A DNA stretch of 64,000 nt from an uncultured Alphaproteobacteria bacterium (GCA_943787445.1 CALSML010000026.1:122187-186186), one strand, 5' to 3'. Shown: positions 28,941 through 38,169, counted from the stretch's first letter. A program made the numbers and translations. Notes: generated from the sequence alone by a model not told the origin.

Positions 28941-29027
28941 AACAACTCCCTCCGCCGGCATGACCCGGATCAGGTTGGTGGGTGTTCTCTCAGCCCCGTT
29001 CTGCGTGGTCAGGCAGGGGCACCCCAG
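28941..29027 (-). promoter_or_regulatory. TPP riboswitch (THI element)
   Basis: On the minus strand the sequence begins GGGGTGCCCC and has the conserved GGGCTGAGA core. It then has ACCTGATCCGGGTCATGCC followed by GGCGGAGGGA. These are the two conserved halves of the thiamine pyrophosphate aptamer (CUGAGA and ACCUGAUCnGGnUnAUnCC) in the right order and spacing. Between it and the ATG at 28876 lie a GTCTT-TTCG-AAGAC hairpin and a GGCGGT/ACCGCC pair that could form alternative structures, so control may be at the level of translation or transcription. It governs the Liv-type transporter operon. High TPP should switch the operon off. Confidence 0.93.
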
Positions 29028-29081
29028 AGTTGCGGATGAAACGGACGATGAAAGATGATGAACTGTGAGTCAAGACGATCG

Positions 29082-29412
29082 TCAGTTTGCTTTCTGCCCC
29101 TTCAGATATCGTGTTCCGTCAAATGCCGAGAAATGCTCGCCGAGCAGCGGATGGGCAATCTGCGCCGGGTCCGGCTCGACCATCAGATTGCGCTCCGCCA
29201 CATAAGTCGTGTGCAACGCGTCATGGACCAGCACGTGATACCAGGGCGCGTCCTTGGGTGGCCGCGAGCGTGGCCACCTGCGTCATACCATTCCTCCGCT
29301 GCCCGCGTATAGTCCGGGTCGACATCGAACACCGCGCCGCGATAGCCGAACAGCGTGGTGCCGGACCATCTGGCCGACATGGGAAATTTGGCAGCGCGGA
29401 GGATGCACTCAT
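29082..29412 (-). CDS. hspQ: Heat shock protein HspQ, frameshifted
   Basis: The reverse strand reads LFGYRGAVFDVDPDYTRAAE then EWYD. After indels comes APWYHVLVHDALHTTYVAER, then GEHFSAFDGTRYLKGQKAN at the stop (29082-29084). These are the core blocks of HspQ, a small hemimethylated-DNA-binding (YccV-like) protein that modulates Lon protease in Escherichia coli. The N-terminus is uncertain. An ATG at 29412 gives MSASSALPNF, joined to AKFHVGQMVRH by a frame change. At least three single-base indels are present. Expected length is about 105 residues. Confidence 0.78.
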
Positions 29413-29419
29413 GGCGGGC

Positions 29420-29883
29420 GTCCTTATGCTGCCGGACGTGGTGGCGGGGCGGCGCTGGGCGTCCCGGTCCACACAGGCGTAGACCGCCTCGGCCGCTGGC
29501 AACCAGATTCGCCTTCGCTCGTCATGCACCTCGGCGGCGGCGAAGTAGATGCGCCGCCCGGCCCGCACGAGTCTTGGCCGTGCAGATGATCAGTTGGTCG
29601 TGCCCTTCGCCCGGCCCACGAAGTTGACGTGGTCAGGGACACCGTGACGTTCCCCCGGCGCTTTTCGGGGTCGGGCTCGATAGACGCCGCAGAAGCCGGT
29701 TGCCGCATCGATCAGGCTCGCCGTGACGCCGCCATGCAGGCCGCCCTGGCGGTTCTTGTGACGCTCGTCCTGGAGGTCGACGGCGAAATCCGCGCGAAGC
29801 CCTCGCGCCAGTCCACCAGTCGGAAACCGAGATACGCCGTTGAGGCCCTCGGTCAGGTCACTGTGGCTTCGAAGTCTGCTCAT
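29420..29883 (-). CDS. PaaI-type hotdog thioesterase, frameshifted
   Basis: From the ATG at 29883 the frame gives SDLTEGLNGVSRF. After indels comes the hotdog core: RQGGLHGGVTASLIDAATGF followed by VNFVGRAKGTT, then ARLVRAGRRIYFAAAEVHDE in another frame. The HGG(V) motif and the helix after it are the active-site region of PaaI-type acyl-CoA thioesterases. At least four indels break the gene, and the C-terminal end cannot be placed exactly (about 29410-29430). It lies just upstream of hspQ on the same strand. Confidence 0.68.
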
Positions 29884-30043
29884 GGCTCAGGAAAATCTCT
29901 GCGTGGTCCTGGTTATGCGGGTATTGGGTATGCGGCTGTGGGGTGCTGATATGCCCGATCAATCGGCGCAGGCGGGGCAATTCCCGTACGCTGCGCCGGG
30001 CGCGCTACACTGAGATCGCCAATTGTTGTCAGGAGTGTCGGAC

Positions 30044-31289
30044 ATGTGAACGATACCGTTGAATCAATCGCCAATGGCGGACGTCGCCTGCGGCACTGGC
30101 GATCGAAGCGAACTCGAAGGCTCGCGGATCCGTCAAGGTCGCGGAAAGCAACATCGGCCGCGACGACGTGATCCCGCTCTGGTTCGGTGAGCCGGACCTG
30201 CCGACGCCCGGACTACATCAAGCAGGCGGCGCAGTGCAGGCATTGGCTCGAGGACGATCATGTCTTCTATGCGCAGAACCGCGGCATTCCGCCCCTGCGC
30301 GAGACCATTGCGGCCTATTCGACGCAAGCTGATCGGGCCGGCGATTGATCGGTGTCGACCGGATCACCGCGACCGTGCCTCCGGGATGGCGGCGATCATG
30401 CTCGTCCTCCCAGGTCGCTGGTCGATGCACTGGCGACAATGTTCGTGGTCGTCGGGCCGCTCTGGCCGAATCGTGCACGGGCACCGTGTGCAGTCATGGG
30501 CGGGGAGGCCCGCTCGGCTCCCCTGAAACCGCGCTGACGAACGGCGGCCAGTGGCATCTCGACCTCGACTGACGTCGCCGCAACGCAGTGCGACGAGCGC
30601 ACCCGCGCCGTGTTCTGTCAATTCGCCGGGCAATCCCGACCGGCTGGGTCATGGAGCAGTGACCAGCAGCGCGAGTTGCTGGCGTTCTGCGCCGCGAGCG
30701 CGGGCGTCTACCTGGTCTCCGACGAGGTCTATGTCCGGCTGATCTACGACCGGCCGCGCGCGCCGTCCTTTCTGGATATCGCCGAGCACCTGAGGACCGC
30801 GTGATCGTCGTCAACAGCTTCTCGAAGTCCTGGTCGATGACCGGCTGGCGGCTCGGCTGGCTGACCCATCCGGCCGGACCTCGGGCCGGATTTTCTCCAA
30901 GCTCAACGAGTTCAACATCGCCTCGCCCACCACCTTTGTGCAGCATGCCGGCGTGGCCGCGATGCGCGACGGCGAGCCCTTCAGTGCGCGAGATGGTCGA
31001 CCGCTACCGCCGCAACCGGGACCTCGTGTTCCAGCGCCTGGCCGCGCATGCCGCGGGTGACCCTCGCCGCGCCCGGAGGGCGCGTTTTATGCCTTCTTCG
31101 CCGTGGACGGGCATGACGGACAGCGTCGCCTATGCGCGCACAGCTGATCGCCGAGACCGGCGTGGGCATGGCGCCCGGCCGCGCCTTCGGCGAGGCCGGC
31201 GAGGGCTGGCTGCGGCTGTGCTTCGCGGCCGAGGCCTCGACGTCCTGTCGGCATGGCGCTGGACCGCCTCGAGCCGGCGCTGCTCGTAG
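30044..31289 (+). CDS. PLP-dependent aminotransferase class I/II, heavily frameshifted
   Basis: This is a fold-type I aminotransferase of the aspartate/tyrosine type. AGGAG at 30031 precedes an ATG at 30044. Across several frames one reads PDYIKQAA, HVFYAQNRGIPPLRETIAAY, ASAGVYLVSDEVYVRLIYDR and VIVVNSFSKSWSMTGWRLGW. The last contains the PLP-binding Lys in SFSKSWSMTGWR. The C-terminus ends in a LEPALL-like segment near 31289. About ten single-base indels break it. It is followed by the DenD-like gene, so the two may share a pathway, but the substrate is not clear. Confidence 0.75.
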
Positions 31290-31317
31290 TTTGGCGCGGG
31301 TCGAGGGAGAGGCGTCG

Positions 31318-32332
31318 ATGAAGGTGGTGATCACCGGCGGCACCGGGAATGCTGGGCCGGCAGGCTGGCGCTCCGGATCCTGGCCGCCGCCCGAGCTGTG
31401 CAGGCCCGGACGGCAGGCCGAGACGGCGATGTCGACAAGCTGGTTCTGTTCGACGCGTTCGATCCCGTCGAGCCGCCGCCCGACGATCCCGCGCGTCGAA
31501 GTCGTCACCGGGGATATCTGCGATCCGGGCCACCGTCGACGCGCTGATCGATGGCGCGACGGATTCGGTCTTCCATTTCGCGGCCGTCGTCAGCGGCGGC
31601 GCGGAGGCCGATTTCGACCTCGGCTATGCGGTCAATCTCGACGGCGGGCGCAACGTGCTCGAGGCGTGCACGGCACGTACCGGGCGTTGCCCCAAGATCG
31701 TTTTCACCAGTTCGCTGGCGGTCTATGGCGGCGAGCGGCTCGGTCGATGATTCCACCGCCCTGACCCCCCAGACCTCCTACGGCACCCAGAAGGCCATCG
31801 GCGAGCTGCTGGTCAACGACTACACCCGCAAGGGGTTTCGTCGACGGCCGGACCCTGCGCCTGCCGACCATCGTGGTGCGCCCGGGCAAGCCCAATGCGG
31901 CGGCGTCGGGCTTTCGCCAGTTCGATCCTCCGCGAGCCCCTCCAGGGCGACGACGGTGAGCAACCCCGTGACGCCCGGAAACCCGGATGCTGATCCTGTC
32001 CCCGCCAGCGCGCCGTGCAGGCCTTCGTCGACGTCCACAATGCGGATGGCGCGGCCCTCGGCCCCAACCGGGCCGTGATGATGAACGGCATTGTCCCCGA
32101 CCATCGCGAGACATGCTCGACGCGTTTGCGCCGCTATCGCGGGCGACGCGGTCGCGGACCGGGTGCGTTCGGATGCGCCCGACGCGCTGGTGCAGGCCAT
32201 CGTCGATGCCTGGGCCTGGTTCTGCCGACGGCGCCCGGGCCCGCGCCCTGCGGCATGGAGCCCGACGCCTCGGTCTCGGAGATCATCGAAAACTTCATCG
32301 CCGGCGCGTTGGGTGGCAAGTTCGCCGGCTAG
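31318..32332 (+). CDS. DenD-like NAD-dependent epimerase/dehydrogenase (extended SDR), frameshifted
   Basis: The ATG at 31318 follows GGGAGAGGCG. Reading across frames gives MKVVITGGTG with a Rossmann Gly motif, then VEVVTGDICD, SVFHFAAVVSGGAEADFDLG and VNLDGGRNVLEAC. Next come KIVFTSSLAVYGGE and the catalytic TSYGTQKAIGELL (YxxxK), then LRLPTIVVRPGKPN and SVSEIIENFIAGALGGKFAG at the stop. This pattern fits D-erythronate dehydrogenase (DenD) and close relatives that oxidise C4 sugar acids. I leave the symbol out because relatives differ in substrate. Most of its roughly eight indels are single-base insertions that duplicate a neighbour. Confidence 0.75.
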
Positions 32333-32424
32333 GTCGGTTTTTTAGATCCTCGTGCCGAGCTTGTCGAAGTACAAGGCGGCGGCCCTCTCCGTCGACAAGC
32401 TCCGGATGAGGGCCGATAACCAGT

Positions 32425-32954
32425 CTAGGCGTCGAATTCGAGCAGGGCCGTGATCGGCACGTCCAGATGGTCGCGCCCGCCGAGACCCGGCGAGCTCGAT
32501 GATGAAGGCGGCGGCGCGGACGTCGGCCCCCGCCTGGCGCCGCAACAGGTGCAGCGCGCCACCCGCGGTGCCCCCCGGTTGCCAGCAGGTCATCGAGGAT
32601 GACGACCTTCTGGCCGGGGGCTTGATGGCGTCCGCCTGCAGCTCGACCGTGTCGGAGCCGTATTCCAGGTCGTAGGTGTAGCGACGATCGTCTCGCCGGG
32701 CAGCTTGCCCGTGCTTGCGCAGCCATCGCGAAACCGCAGCCCAGCTGCAAGGCCAGCGGGGCTGCCGACCAGGAACCCCCGGCTTTCGATGCCCGCCATG
32801 CATATCGGGCTCGTGCTGGCGTATGGCGACCGCGAGCAGGTCCACCGTGTGGCGCCAGGCCTGCGCATGCGCCAGCAGGGTCGAGATGTCGTAGAACAGG
32901 ATTCCCGGTTTCGGGAAGATCCGGGATCGTGCGAATGTGCTCGGCGATGTCCAT
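32425..32954 (-). CDS. apt: Adenine phosphoribosyltransferase, frameshifted
   Basis: From the ATG at 32954 the frames give MDIAEHIRTIPD, then GILFYDIS, WRHTVDLLAVAIRQ and IESRGFLVGSPA. The C-terminal half reads LPGETIVA, YDLEYGSDTVELQADAI, the PRPP-binding segment VVILDDLLATGGT and finally DHLDVPITALLEFDA at the stop (32425-32427). These are the canonical Apt blocks, including the LEYG hood and the LDDxxATGGT loop. The enzyme salvages adenine to AMP. The expected length is about 172 residues. It carries several indels and is divergent from the RpiR-type regulator gene. Confidence 0.82.
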
Positions 32955-33117
32955 GTTCAGCCGTTCCGCGCTGGCGGAGTTCGTGCCGCGATCGATGGGC
33001 GTAAAATCGCGCCGGATGCTAACCGGCGTCGCGGCGTTGTCACAATCGGCCGGCTGAGGACAGCCACATCACACACGGCGAAGATTGAATCGTTCGATTC
33101 GCGCTTGTACAGGAACC

Positions 33118-33135
33118 ATGAAACGCTTGTTTCAT
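33118..33135. promoter_or_regulatory. Perfect palindrome ATGAAAC-N4-GTTTCAT, candidate operator
   Basis: A 7-bp perfect inverted repeat with a 4-bp spacer lies in the divergent spacer between apt and the RpiR-type regulator gene, about 68 bp before the regulator start. TGAAAC/GTTTCA half-sites fit what is often seen for RpiR-family regulators, but the link is inference. Confidence 0.4.
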
Positions 33136-33202
33136 AGCATCGAGGGGACGACTCAACTGTTGCAGAGTCTCAACAGGGTCAAAAGAACGGGGAGCCGACG
33201 CC

Positions 33203-34150
33203 GTGGACTCGGGACCACGACCACATTTCCTGACGGCCTGTGAGACAGATTCTGGCTCGGATCTGCAGCAGGTCTATCCCAGGCTCAGCCCGCAGTTGCG
33301 CCGCGCCGCGCACTTCCTGATCGACCGGCCCGGACGAGATCGCCTTCACCTCCATGCGCCAGCTGGCCGACCGCGCCGGCGTGCAGCCCGCGACCATGGT
33401 GCGCCTGGCGCAGGCGCATCGGCTTTGACGGTTATGAAGTCCCTGCGCGAGCCCTTCCGCGACGCCCTGCGCCGAGCAGCCCGCGGGGTTCGGGCAGCGC
33501 GCCCGCAACCTCCTGGCCCGCACCGGCCGCCGCCGTGAGTGGCCGGGCGCTGGCCCAACTTGGCCACCGAAATGGTCGCCGCCGACCGGGACAATTCATC
33601 GCCCTCAGCCTGGAGGCGATCGGCTCGGACGAACTGGCCGACTGCCGCCAAGGCTCTCGCAGGATGCCCGCCGGCGCATCTATCTCGTCGGCCAGCGCAG
33701 CCTGTTCCCCGCCGCCTTCTATGTGCACTACGCCTGCTCCATGTTCCGGGAGGATCATGGTCCTGCTCGACGGCAGCGGCGGCACCTTCGCCGATCGGGC
33801 TGCGCGGCATTTCACCCGAAGAAGACGCGATCCTGGTCTTCTCCTTCGAGCCCTATTCGCGCGGCGACCATCGAGGCCGCCCGAGTATCGCGGCCGCCCG
33901 CGGCGCGACGGTCGTCGCCGTGACGGACAGCCTGGTCTCGCCGCTGGCTCGTCCCTGACCCGGCACCTGCTGCTGGTCGGCACGGACACGTCCGGCGCTG
34001 TTCCAGCTCGGTCGTCCCGGTCCATCACGCATCGCCCAGGTGCTGGTTGCGCAGATCCTCGCCCAGGGCGGCCAGGCGGCGCTCAGCCAGCGTCGACCGA
34101 AAGCGAGGACTTCAGCTCGAAGGCCTTCGGTGCCTATTGGACCGAGGCCG
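33203..34150 (+). CDS. MurR/RpiR family transcriptional regulator, frameshifted
   Basis: The N-terminal HTH_6 domain reads RRAAHFLIDRPDEIAFTSMR, then LADRAGVQPATMVRLAQAIG and FDGYEVLREPFRDAL. The central SIS (sugar isomerase) domain follows in several frames: RRIYLVGQRSLFPAAFYVHY, GISPEDAILVFSFEPYSR and AVTDSLVSPLA. RpiR proteins sense sugar phosphates or amino sugars through the SIS domain and regulate nearby catabolic genes. Most indels here are single-base insertions (CC to CCC, CTG to CTTG). The exact 3' end is not resolved; it lies between about 34140 and 34280. Likely targets are the neighbouring DenD/aminotransferase genes. Confidence 0.75.
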
Positions 34151-34283
34151 ATCGGAGTGCACACGGTCGCCTTTTTGTCGGACACGGATCGACGGCGGGA
34201 TATGACGATGCCCGTGCGCTTGCCGCTTTGAAGGACGCTGGCGCCGTTCGATCGGACCCGACGGAACAGCGGCGGCTCCTGAT

Positions 34284-35535
34284 ATGGGCAAGTCCGTGGC
34301 CGATTCCCCGTGCGCGCGGACTCTGACCTCGCGCGCCACAGACGCGGAAGTGCTGCACCGTCACGCCCACAGTCGAGCTGCCGGTCGCGGCATGGCGGGC
34401 GACGGCCCCTATGTCATCGACACGGGACCGGCAAGCGCTATCTGGACGCCTCGTGGCGGCGCGGCGGTGTCCGGCCTTGGGTCACAGCGATCAGCGATGT
34501 GATCAGCAGCGGTCCAGGCGCCAGAGTCGGCACAGATGCCCTTCGCCCATACCGCCTTCTTCACCAATGAGCCCATGGAAGCCGCTCGCCGACGCTGATG
34601 GTCGCCGGTGCGCCGGACGGGCCTGGACCGGGTCTACTTCACGTCCGGCGGCTCCGAGGCCGTCGAGGCCGCGCTGAAGATGGCGCGTCAGTTTTTCGTG
34701 GAGATCGGAGAGCCTGACCGTTCGGTCTTTATCGCCAGGCGCCAGTCCTATCATGGCAATACCCTTGGCGCTCTGGCTGTGGGTGGCAATGAATGGCGTC
34801 GGGCATCCTTCCGCGACATCATGGCCGAGTCCCGTCATGTTTCGCCTTGCTATGCCTATCTCGAGAAATTGGAGGGCGAGTCCGACGATGCCTTCGGGAC
34901 ACGGCTTGCTGAGGAACTGGATGCGGAAATTCAGGCCGCCGGACCGGAGCGTGTGATCGGTTTTGTGACCGAAACGGTGGTGGGTGCCACATCAGGTGGT
35001 GTGGAGCCCGTCGCGGGGTATTTTCAAAAAATCCGGGAGGTCTGTGACCGATACGGGGTGTTGCTGATCCTCGACGAAATCATGTGTGGTCTGGGCCGTA
35101 TCGGCACACTTTATGCCTTCGAGCAGGATGGTGTGGTGCCCGATATCGTGACTGTTGCGAAGGGGCTCGTAGCCGGGTATCAGCCCATCGGCGCGGTTCT
35201 GATGGCCGAGAAGATTTTCCGAGCCTTTTATGACGGTTCGGGTTTTTTTCAGCATGGACACACCTTCATCGGTCACGCGACGGCCTGCGCGGCGGGCCTC
35301 GTGGTATAGCAAAAGCTGCAATCTGCGGAAACTCAGGCCCGGGTCCGCGAACTGGGGACATTGCTCGATGCCGGTCTGCAGGATCGCTTCGGCAATCACC
35401 CCCATGTGGGTGAGATGCGCGGCCGGACCTTCTTTCGTGGGATCGAACTGGTCGAGGACCGATCCACCAAGAAACCCTTCGACCCTGGTTTGAAGCTGCA
35501 TGCACGGATCAAGTCCGAAGCCATGGCCGCGGTGC
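34284..35535 (+). CDS. Class III aminotransferase, frameshifted, with in-frame TAG and chimeric C-terminus
   Basis: This is a PLP-dependent class III (omega/aspartate family) aminotransferase. From an ATG at 34284 the early frames give YVIDTGTGKRYLDASGG-like sequence, then PFAHTAFFTNEPMEA. From about 34608 the frame is clean: VYFTSGGSEAVEAALKMARQ, SYHGNTLGALAVGGN, LLILDEIMCGLGRIGT and the PLP-Lys region DIVTVAKGLVAGYQPIGAVL. A TAG interrupts it at 35307-35309 (GLVV stop QKLQ), where a Gln or Glu codon is expected. The protein continues to about residue KLHARIKSEAMA and then switches directly, in frame, into a GMC oxidoreductase. The last roughly 60 residues of the aminotransferase are therefore missing. 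Confidence 0.78.
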
Positions 35536-36134
35536 CGACTGGCGGGTTCTTCCGCAGTGTTCCCAGCCTCGATTCACCGGACCTGCAGCATCACATCGTG
35601 CTGTATTCGAACGGCGGCGCCGCGGGTAAGCATGGTTCGACCCTGCACGAATTCTCCGGCCTGTCGGCGACGACCATCATGCTGCGCCCCGAGAGCCTCG
35701 GGACGGTCGAGGTCGGCTCCGCAAACCCGCGCGATGCCCCGCTGATCAAGAGCCGTTATCTTGAGGCTGAACATGACCGCGTGGCGCTGATGCGCGGCGT
35801 GCGCGCGGTACGGAAGATCATGCGCCAGCCCGCCCTCGAGCCGTTCGTGGGTGACGCAATCGAACCGGGAGCGGACGTGGTCACCGACGACGACATGATC
35901 GAGTATCTCCGCAATTTTGGGAACACGGGGTTTCATCCAACGAGCACCTGCTGTAGGGGGGTGGACGAGACGGCCGTGGTCGACCCGCGGCTGCGTCTTC
36001 ACGGTTTCGAGGGGCTGCGTGTGGTGGATGCCTCAGTGATGCCATCGATCACCTCGGGCAACACGAACGCGCCCACCATCATGATCGCGGAAAAGGCCGC
36101 CGACATGATCCGGGAGGATGCACGCATCTCCTGA
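35536..36134 (+). pseudogene. C-terminal fragment of a GMC oxidoreductase fused to the aminotransferase
   Basis: From about 35536 the same reading frame encodes only the C-terminal domain of a glucose-methanol-choline (FAD) oxidoreductase. Visible segments are GGFFRSVPSLDSPDLQHHIV, LRPESLGTVEVGSANPRDAP and FVGDAIEPGADVVTDDDMIE. The FAD-proximal end reads VVDPRLRLHGFEGLRVVDAS then MPSITSGNTNAPTIMIAEKA. The N-terminal FAD-binding domain is absent. The His of the usual active-site pair appears in TGFHPTSTC. An internal deletion or a misassembly must have joined it to the aminotransferase. The fragment is unlikely to be functional. Confidence 0.8.
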
Positions 36135-36167
36135 ATGTCTTTGTCGTTGGAGCGATTGCAAAGCCGC

Positions 36168-36336
36168 GCCCGGCGTTGTATGAAACCCGCCGTCGGGAAG
36201 TAGCTCAGCCTGGTAGAGCACTACGTTCGGGACGTAGGGGCCGGAGGTTCAAATCCTCTCTTCCCGACCAGAATTTTCCTTATCCCTAAATCGAGATGGT
36301 GCGCGGTGCCGTGGCGTTGTGTGGGCGTCCGTATTC
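36168..36336. repeat. Left 169-bp direct repeat (attL) around tRNA-Pro
   Basis: This stretch is repeated at 43710-43878 with an offset of exactly 7542 bp and two mismatches (36173 and 36300). It spans 26 bp upstream of the tRNA, the whole tRNA-Pro gene, and 66 bp downstream. The downstream part encodes, on the minus strand, the last 16 codons of the neighbouring host gene (ending in APRTISI here and APRAISI in the other copy). It marks the left end of an integrated element. Confidence 0.88.
36194..36270 (+). tRNA. tRNA-Pro (anticodon CGG), left copy
   Basis: This 77-nt cloverleaf has acceptor strands CGGGAAG and CTTCCCG, D-arm AGCTCAGCCTGGTAGAGCA, anticodon stem CTACG/CGTAG with loop TTCGGGA (anticodon CGG), T-arm GAGGTTCAAATCCTC, and an encoded CCA end. 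It is identical to the copy at 43736. It is complete, so integration at this site leaves a working tRNA at each end. Confidence 0.96.
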
Positions 36337-36520
36337 GGCCAGTTCTTCCCACTCGTTGTTGGAATCACAGCGACTTTCCGTGGGTGAACGAGTTGGCTAC
36401 GGCGGCGTCAGGAAGCCGTGAATTTTGATAAGAGGTTAGGCGATTCTAGTGGTCGTTTAACAGGTTAGAAAACAGTCCAGCCTCCCTGCTTGTACCACTC
36501 CTGTGCCACAGGAGATGGAT

Positions 36521-37488
36521 TTGGCATCAATAATGAAACGTAACGGGCGATATACGGCCCGTATTCGGCGTCAGGGTACGCCGTTGCAGACCAAGACCTT
36601 TGATCACCTGTCCGACGCTCGTCGTTGGGCTGCAGAGACGGAACGACAGATCGACCTTGGCCACTTAATTACAAATGACTGCACCGTCGGGCAGTTGCTC
36701 GAACGCTATGGTCGAAAGGTAACGCCAACCAAGCGTGGCTTTTATGTTGAGAAGTACATTGTCTCCCGGCTTAGACGCACATGGTTGTCTAATATCTGGT
36801 TGTCGAAACTGAACTCTGGCCATCTGGCCCGGTACCGCGATGAGCGGCTCAAAGAGGTTGGTGCATCCGCCTGTAACCGAGACCTCTCGATCATCAGCCA
36901 CGCCATCCGCATTGCGACGTCGGAGTGGGGCTTCAATTTGCCCGGTAACTCCGCACTTAACCTCCGGAAACCGACACAGCCAAAGGGTCGAACCCGAAGA
37001 CTGGAGGGCGATGAAGAGGCACGGCTGATGGTGTCGTGTCAGGCCTCATCGAACCCTTACCTTCAGCCGCTGGTTGTCCTCGCCATTGAGACGGCGATGC
37101 GCAGAGGTGAGTTACTCGGTCTTCGCTGGGAGCATGTCCAGCTCGACAAAAGCTACGTCATCTGCCCATGACCAAGAATGGTGACAGCAGGGATGTCCCG
37201 TTGTCGCCATTGGCACGACAAACCATCGAGGCGCTGCCAAGGAGCCTGACTGGTGTCGTCATACCGGTCCACCCCGAGGCACTAAAGGGCCTTTGGAACA
37301 GAGCAACCCGAAGGGCAGACATCATGGACCTTCGGTTCCATGACCTCAGACATGAAGCGACAACACGGTTCTTCGAGAAGGGTCTCGGCGTAATGGAGGT
37401 GGCAGCAATCACCGGTCACAAGGATCTCAGAATGCTGCAGCGGTACGTCCAGTTGCGACCCCAGGACCTTGCCCGGAAGTTAGCCTGA
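36521..37488 (+). CDS. int: Tyrosine recombinase (phage-type integrase), one frameshift
   Basis: This site-specific recombinase has about 322 residues. I choose the TTG at 36521, six bases after GGAG, because it gives the family N-terminus MASIMKRNGRYTARIRRQG. An Arm/SAM-like N-terminal domain is followed by the catalytic domain with Arg in ETAMRRGELLGLRW, Lys in TKNGDSRDVPLS, HxxR in FHDLRHEATTRFF, His in ITGHKDLRMLQRY and the Tyr of that same motif. A single-base indel near 37168 splits it just before the catalytic Lys (ICP stop / LPMTKNG). If the indel is real, the element is locked in place. It lies 185 bp inside the left repeat. Confidence 0.88.
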
Positions 37489-37608
37489 CCGCGTCACACT
37501 CATGCCCGATTCCGTCTTTAGATTTAGACGCTAAACGACAATGACCCTGCCACCGGGGCCGCAGATGCGGGTGGGTGGATGCGGATTAGACGGTGAGTGC
37601 CGCAGTCG

Positions 37609-37640
37609 AAAAACCCCCGTCACAATATGGCGGTTTTCTC
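37609..37640. terminator. Imperfect hairpin with A and T runs, possible bidirectional terminator
   Basis: GAAAAACCCCC and GGCGGTTTTC pair with one mismatch around a roughly 10-bp loop. The hairpin lies between the convergent integrase and terminase small-subunit genes. The flanking A and T runs fit Rho-independent termination in either direction. Confidence 0.45.
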
Positions 37641-37662
37641 CTTTAGCCGCGCGATTTGACAG

Positions 37663-38105
37663 CTAATTCAGGCTCCCGCGAGGCATCGTCTCCGGGGGCC
37701 TTTCCTTTTGGACGGTGCCAATCACGTCCAGGTAATGGGCGATCTGTCGGTCGATTTCATCAGGATCGAGGTTGCGAACCTCCACTCGTCTGGCAGGTTC
37801 TAGGTTCTGCAGTCGCCCCAGAGTTGCCAATGCATTGTGAGCCACGGCAAGGCTCCCCGAGGCGACCGACATCCTGTAAAGGCCGATCAGTTCCTCGACC
37901 ACATCGAAGTTCTTCAGTCGCCCTCAGGACGGCGTCACGGTGGGTCTGGACGATGTTCTGCACCTCAGGGACCTTCAGCAGATCACAGGCCCGTCTTGGC
38001 GGCGCTGGTGTGGCTGTATCCGGCCTGTATCGCAGCAGCCCGACCGTTGCCGCCACACGCGACGTAGGCGTGGGCAAACCGGGTTTGTTTTTCGTTGAGT
38101 GGCAT
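37663..38105 (-). CDS. Phage terminase small subunit, two frameshifts
   Basis: Starting at the ATG at 38105 (with CAGGGAG upstream), the N-terminus is MPLNEKQTRFAHAYVACGG followed by NGRAAAIQAGYSHTSAAKT. This is the helix-turn-helix DNA-recognition domain of Terminase_2-type small subunits (LTxKQxxFxxxYxxxxNAxxAAxxAGYS). Two indels (about 37990 and 37922) interrupt it. It continues as KVPEVQNIVQTHRDAVLRAT and VVEELIGLYRMSVASGSLAV, and ends PPETMPRGSLN. The reconstructed length is about 147 residues, normal for the family. Small subunits choose the packaging site on phage DNA. No large subunit is present in the element. Confidence 0.8.
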
Positions 38106-38169
38106 CGACAATCTCCCTGATCGTTGAAGGGATATTGTCTGTCATGCAGGGTAGTTTCCCCAGCCAATA

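Noticed and set aside
29050-34690. Programmed frameshifting or genuine pseudogenisation of a whole block
   Set aside because: Breaks are too many, lie in unrelated genes and are single-base with preserved protein sequence between them, which fits sequencing error better.
37530-37550. Small palindrome TTTAGACGCTAAA as an operator
   Set aside because: Too short, and it has no nearby promoter or regulator to support a function.
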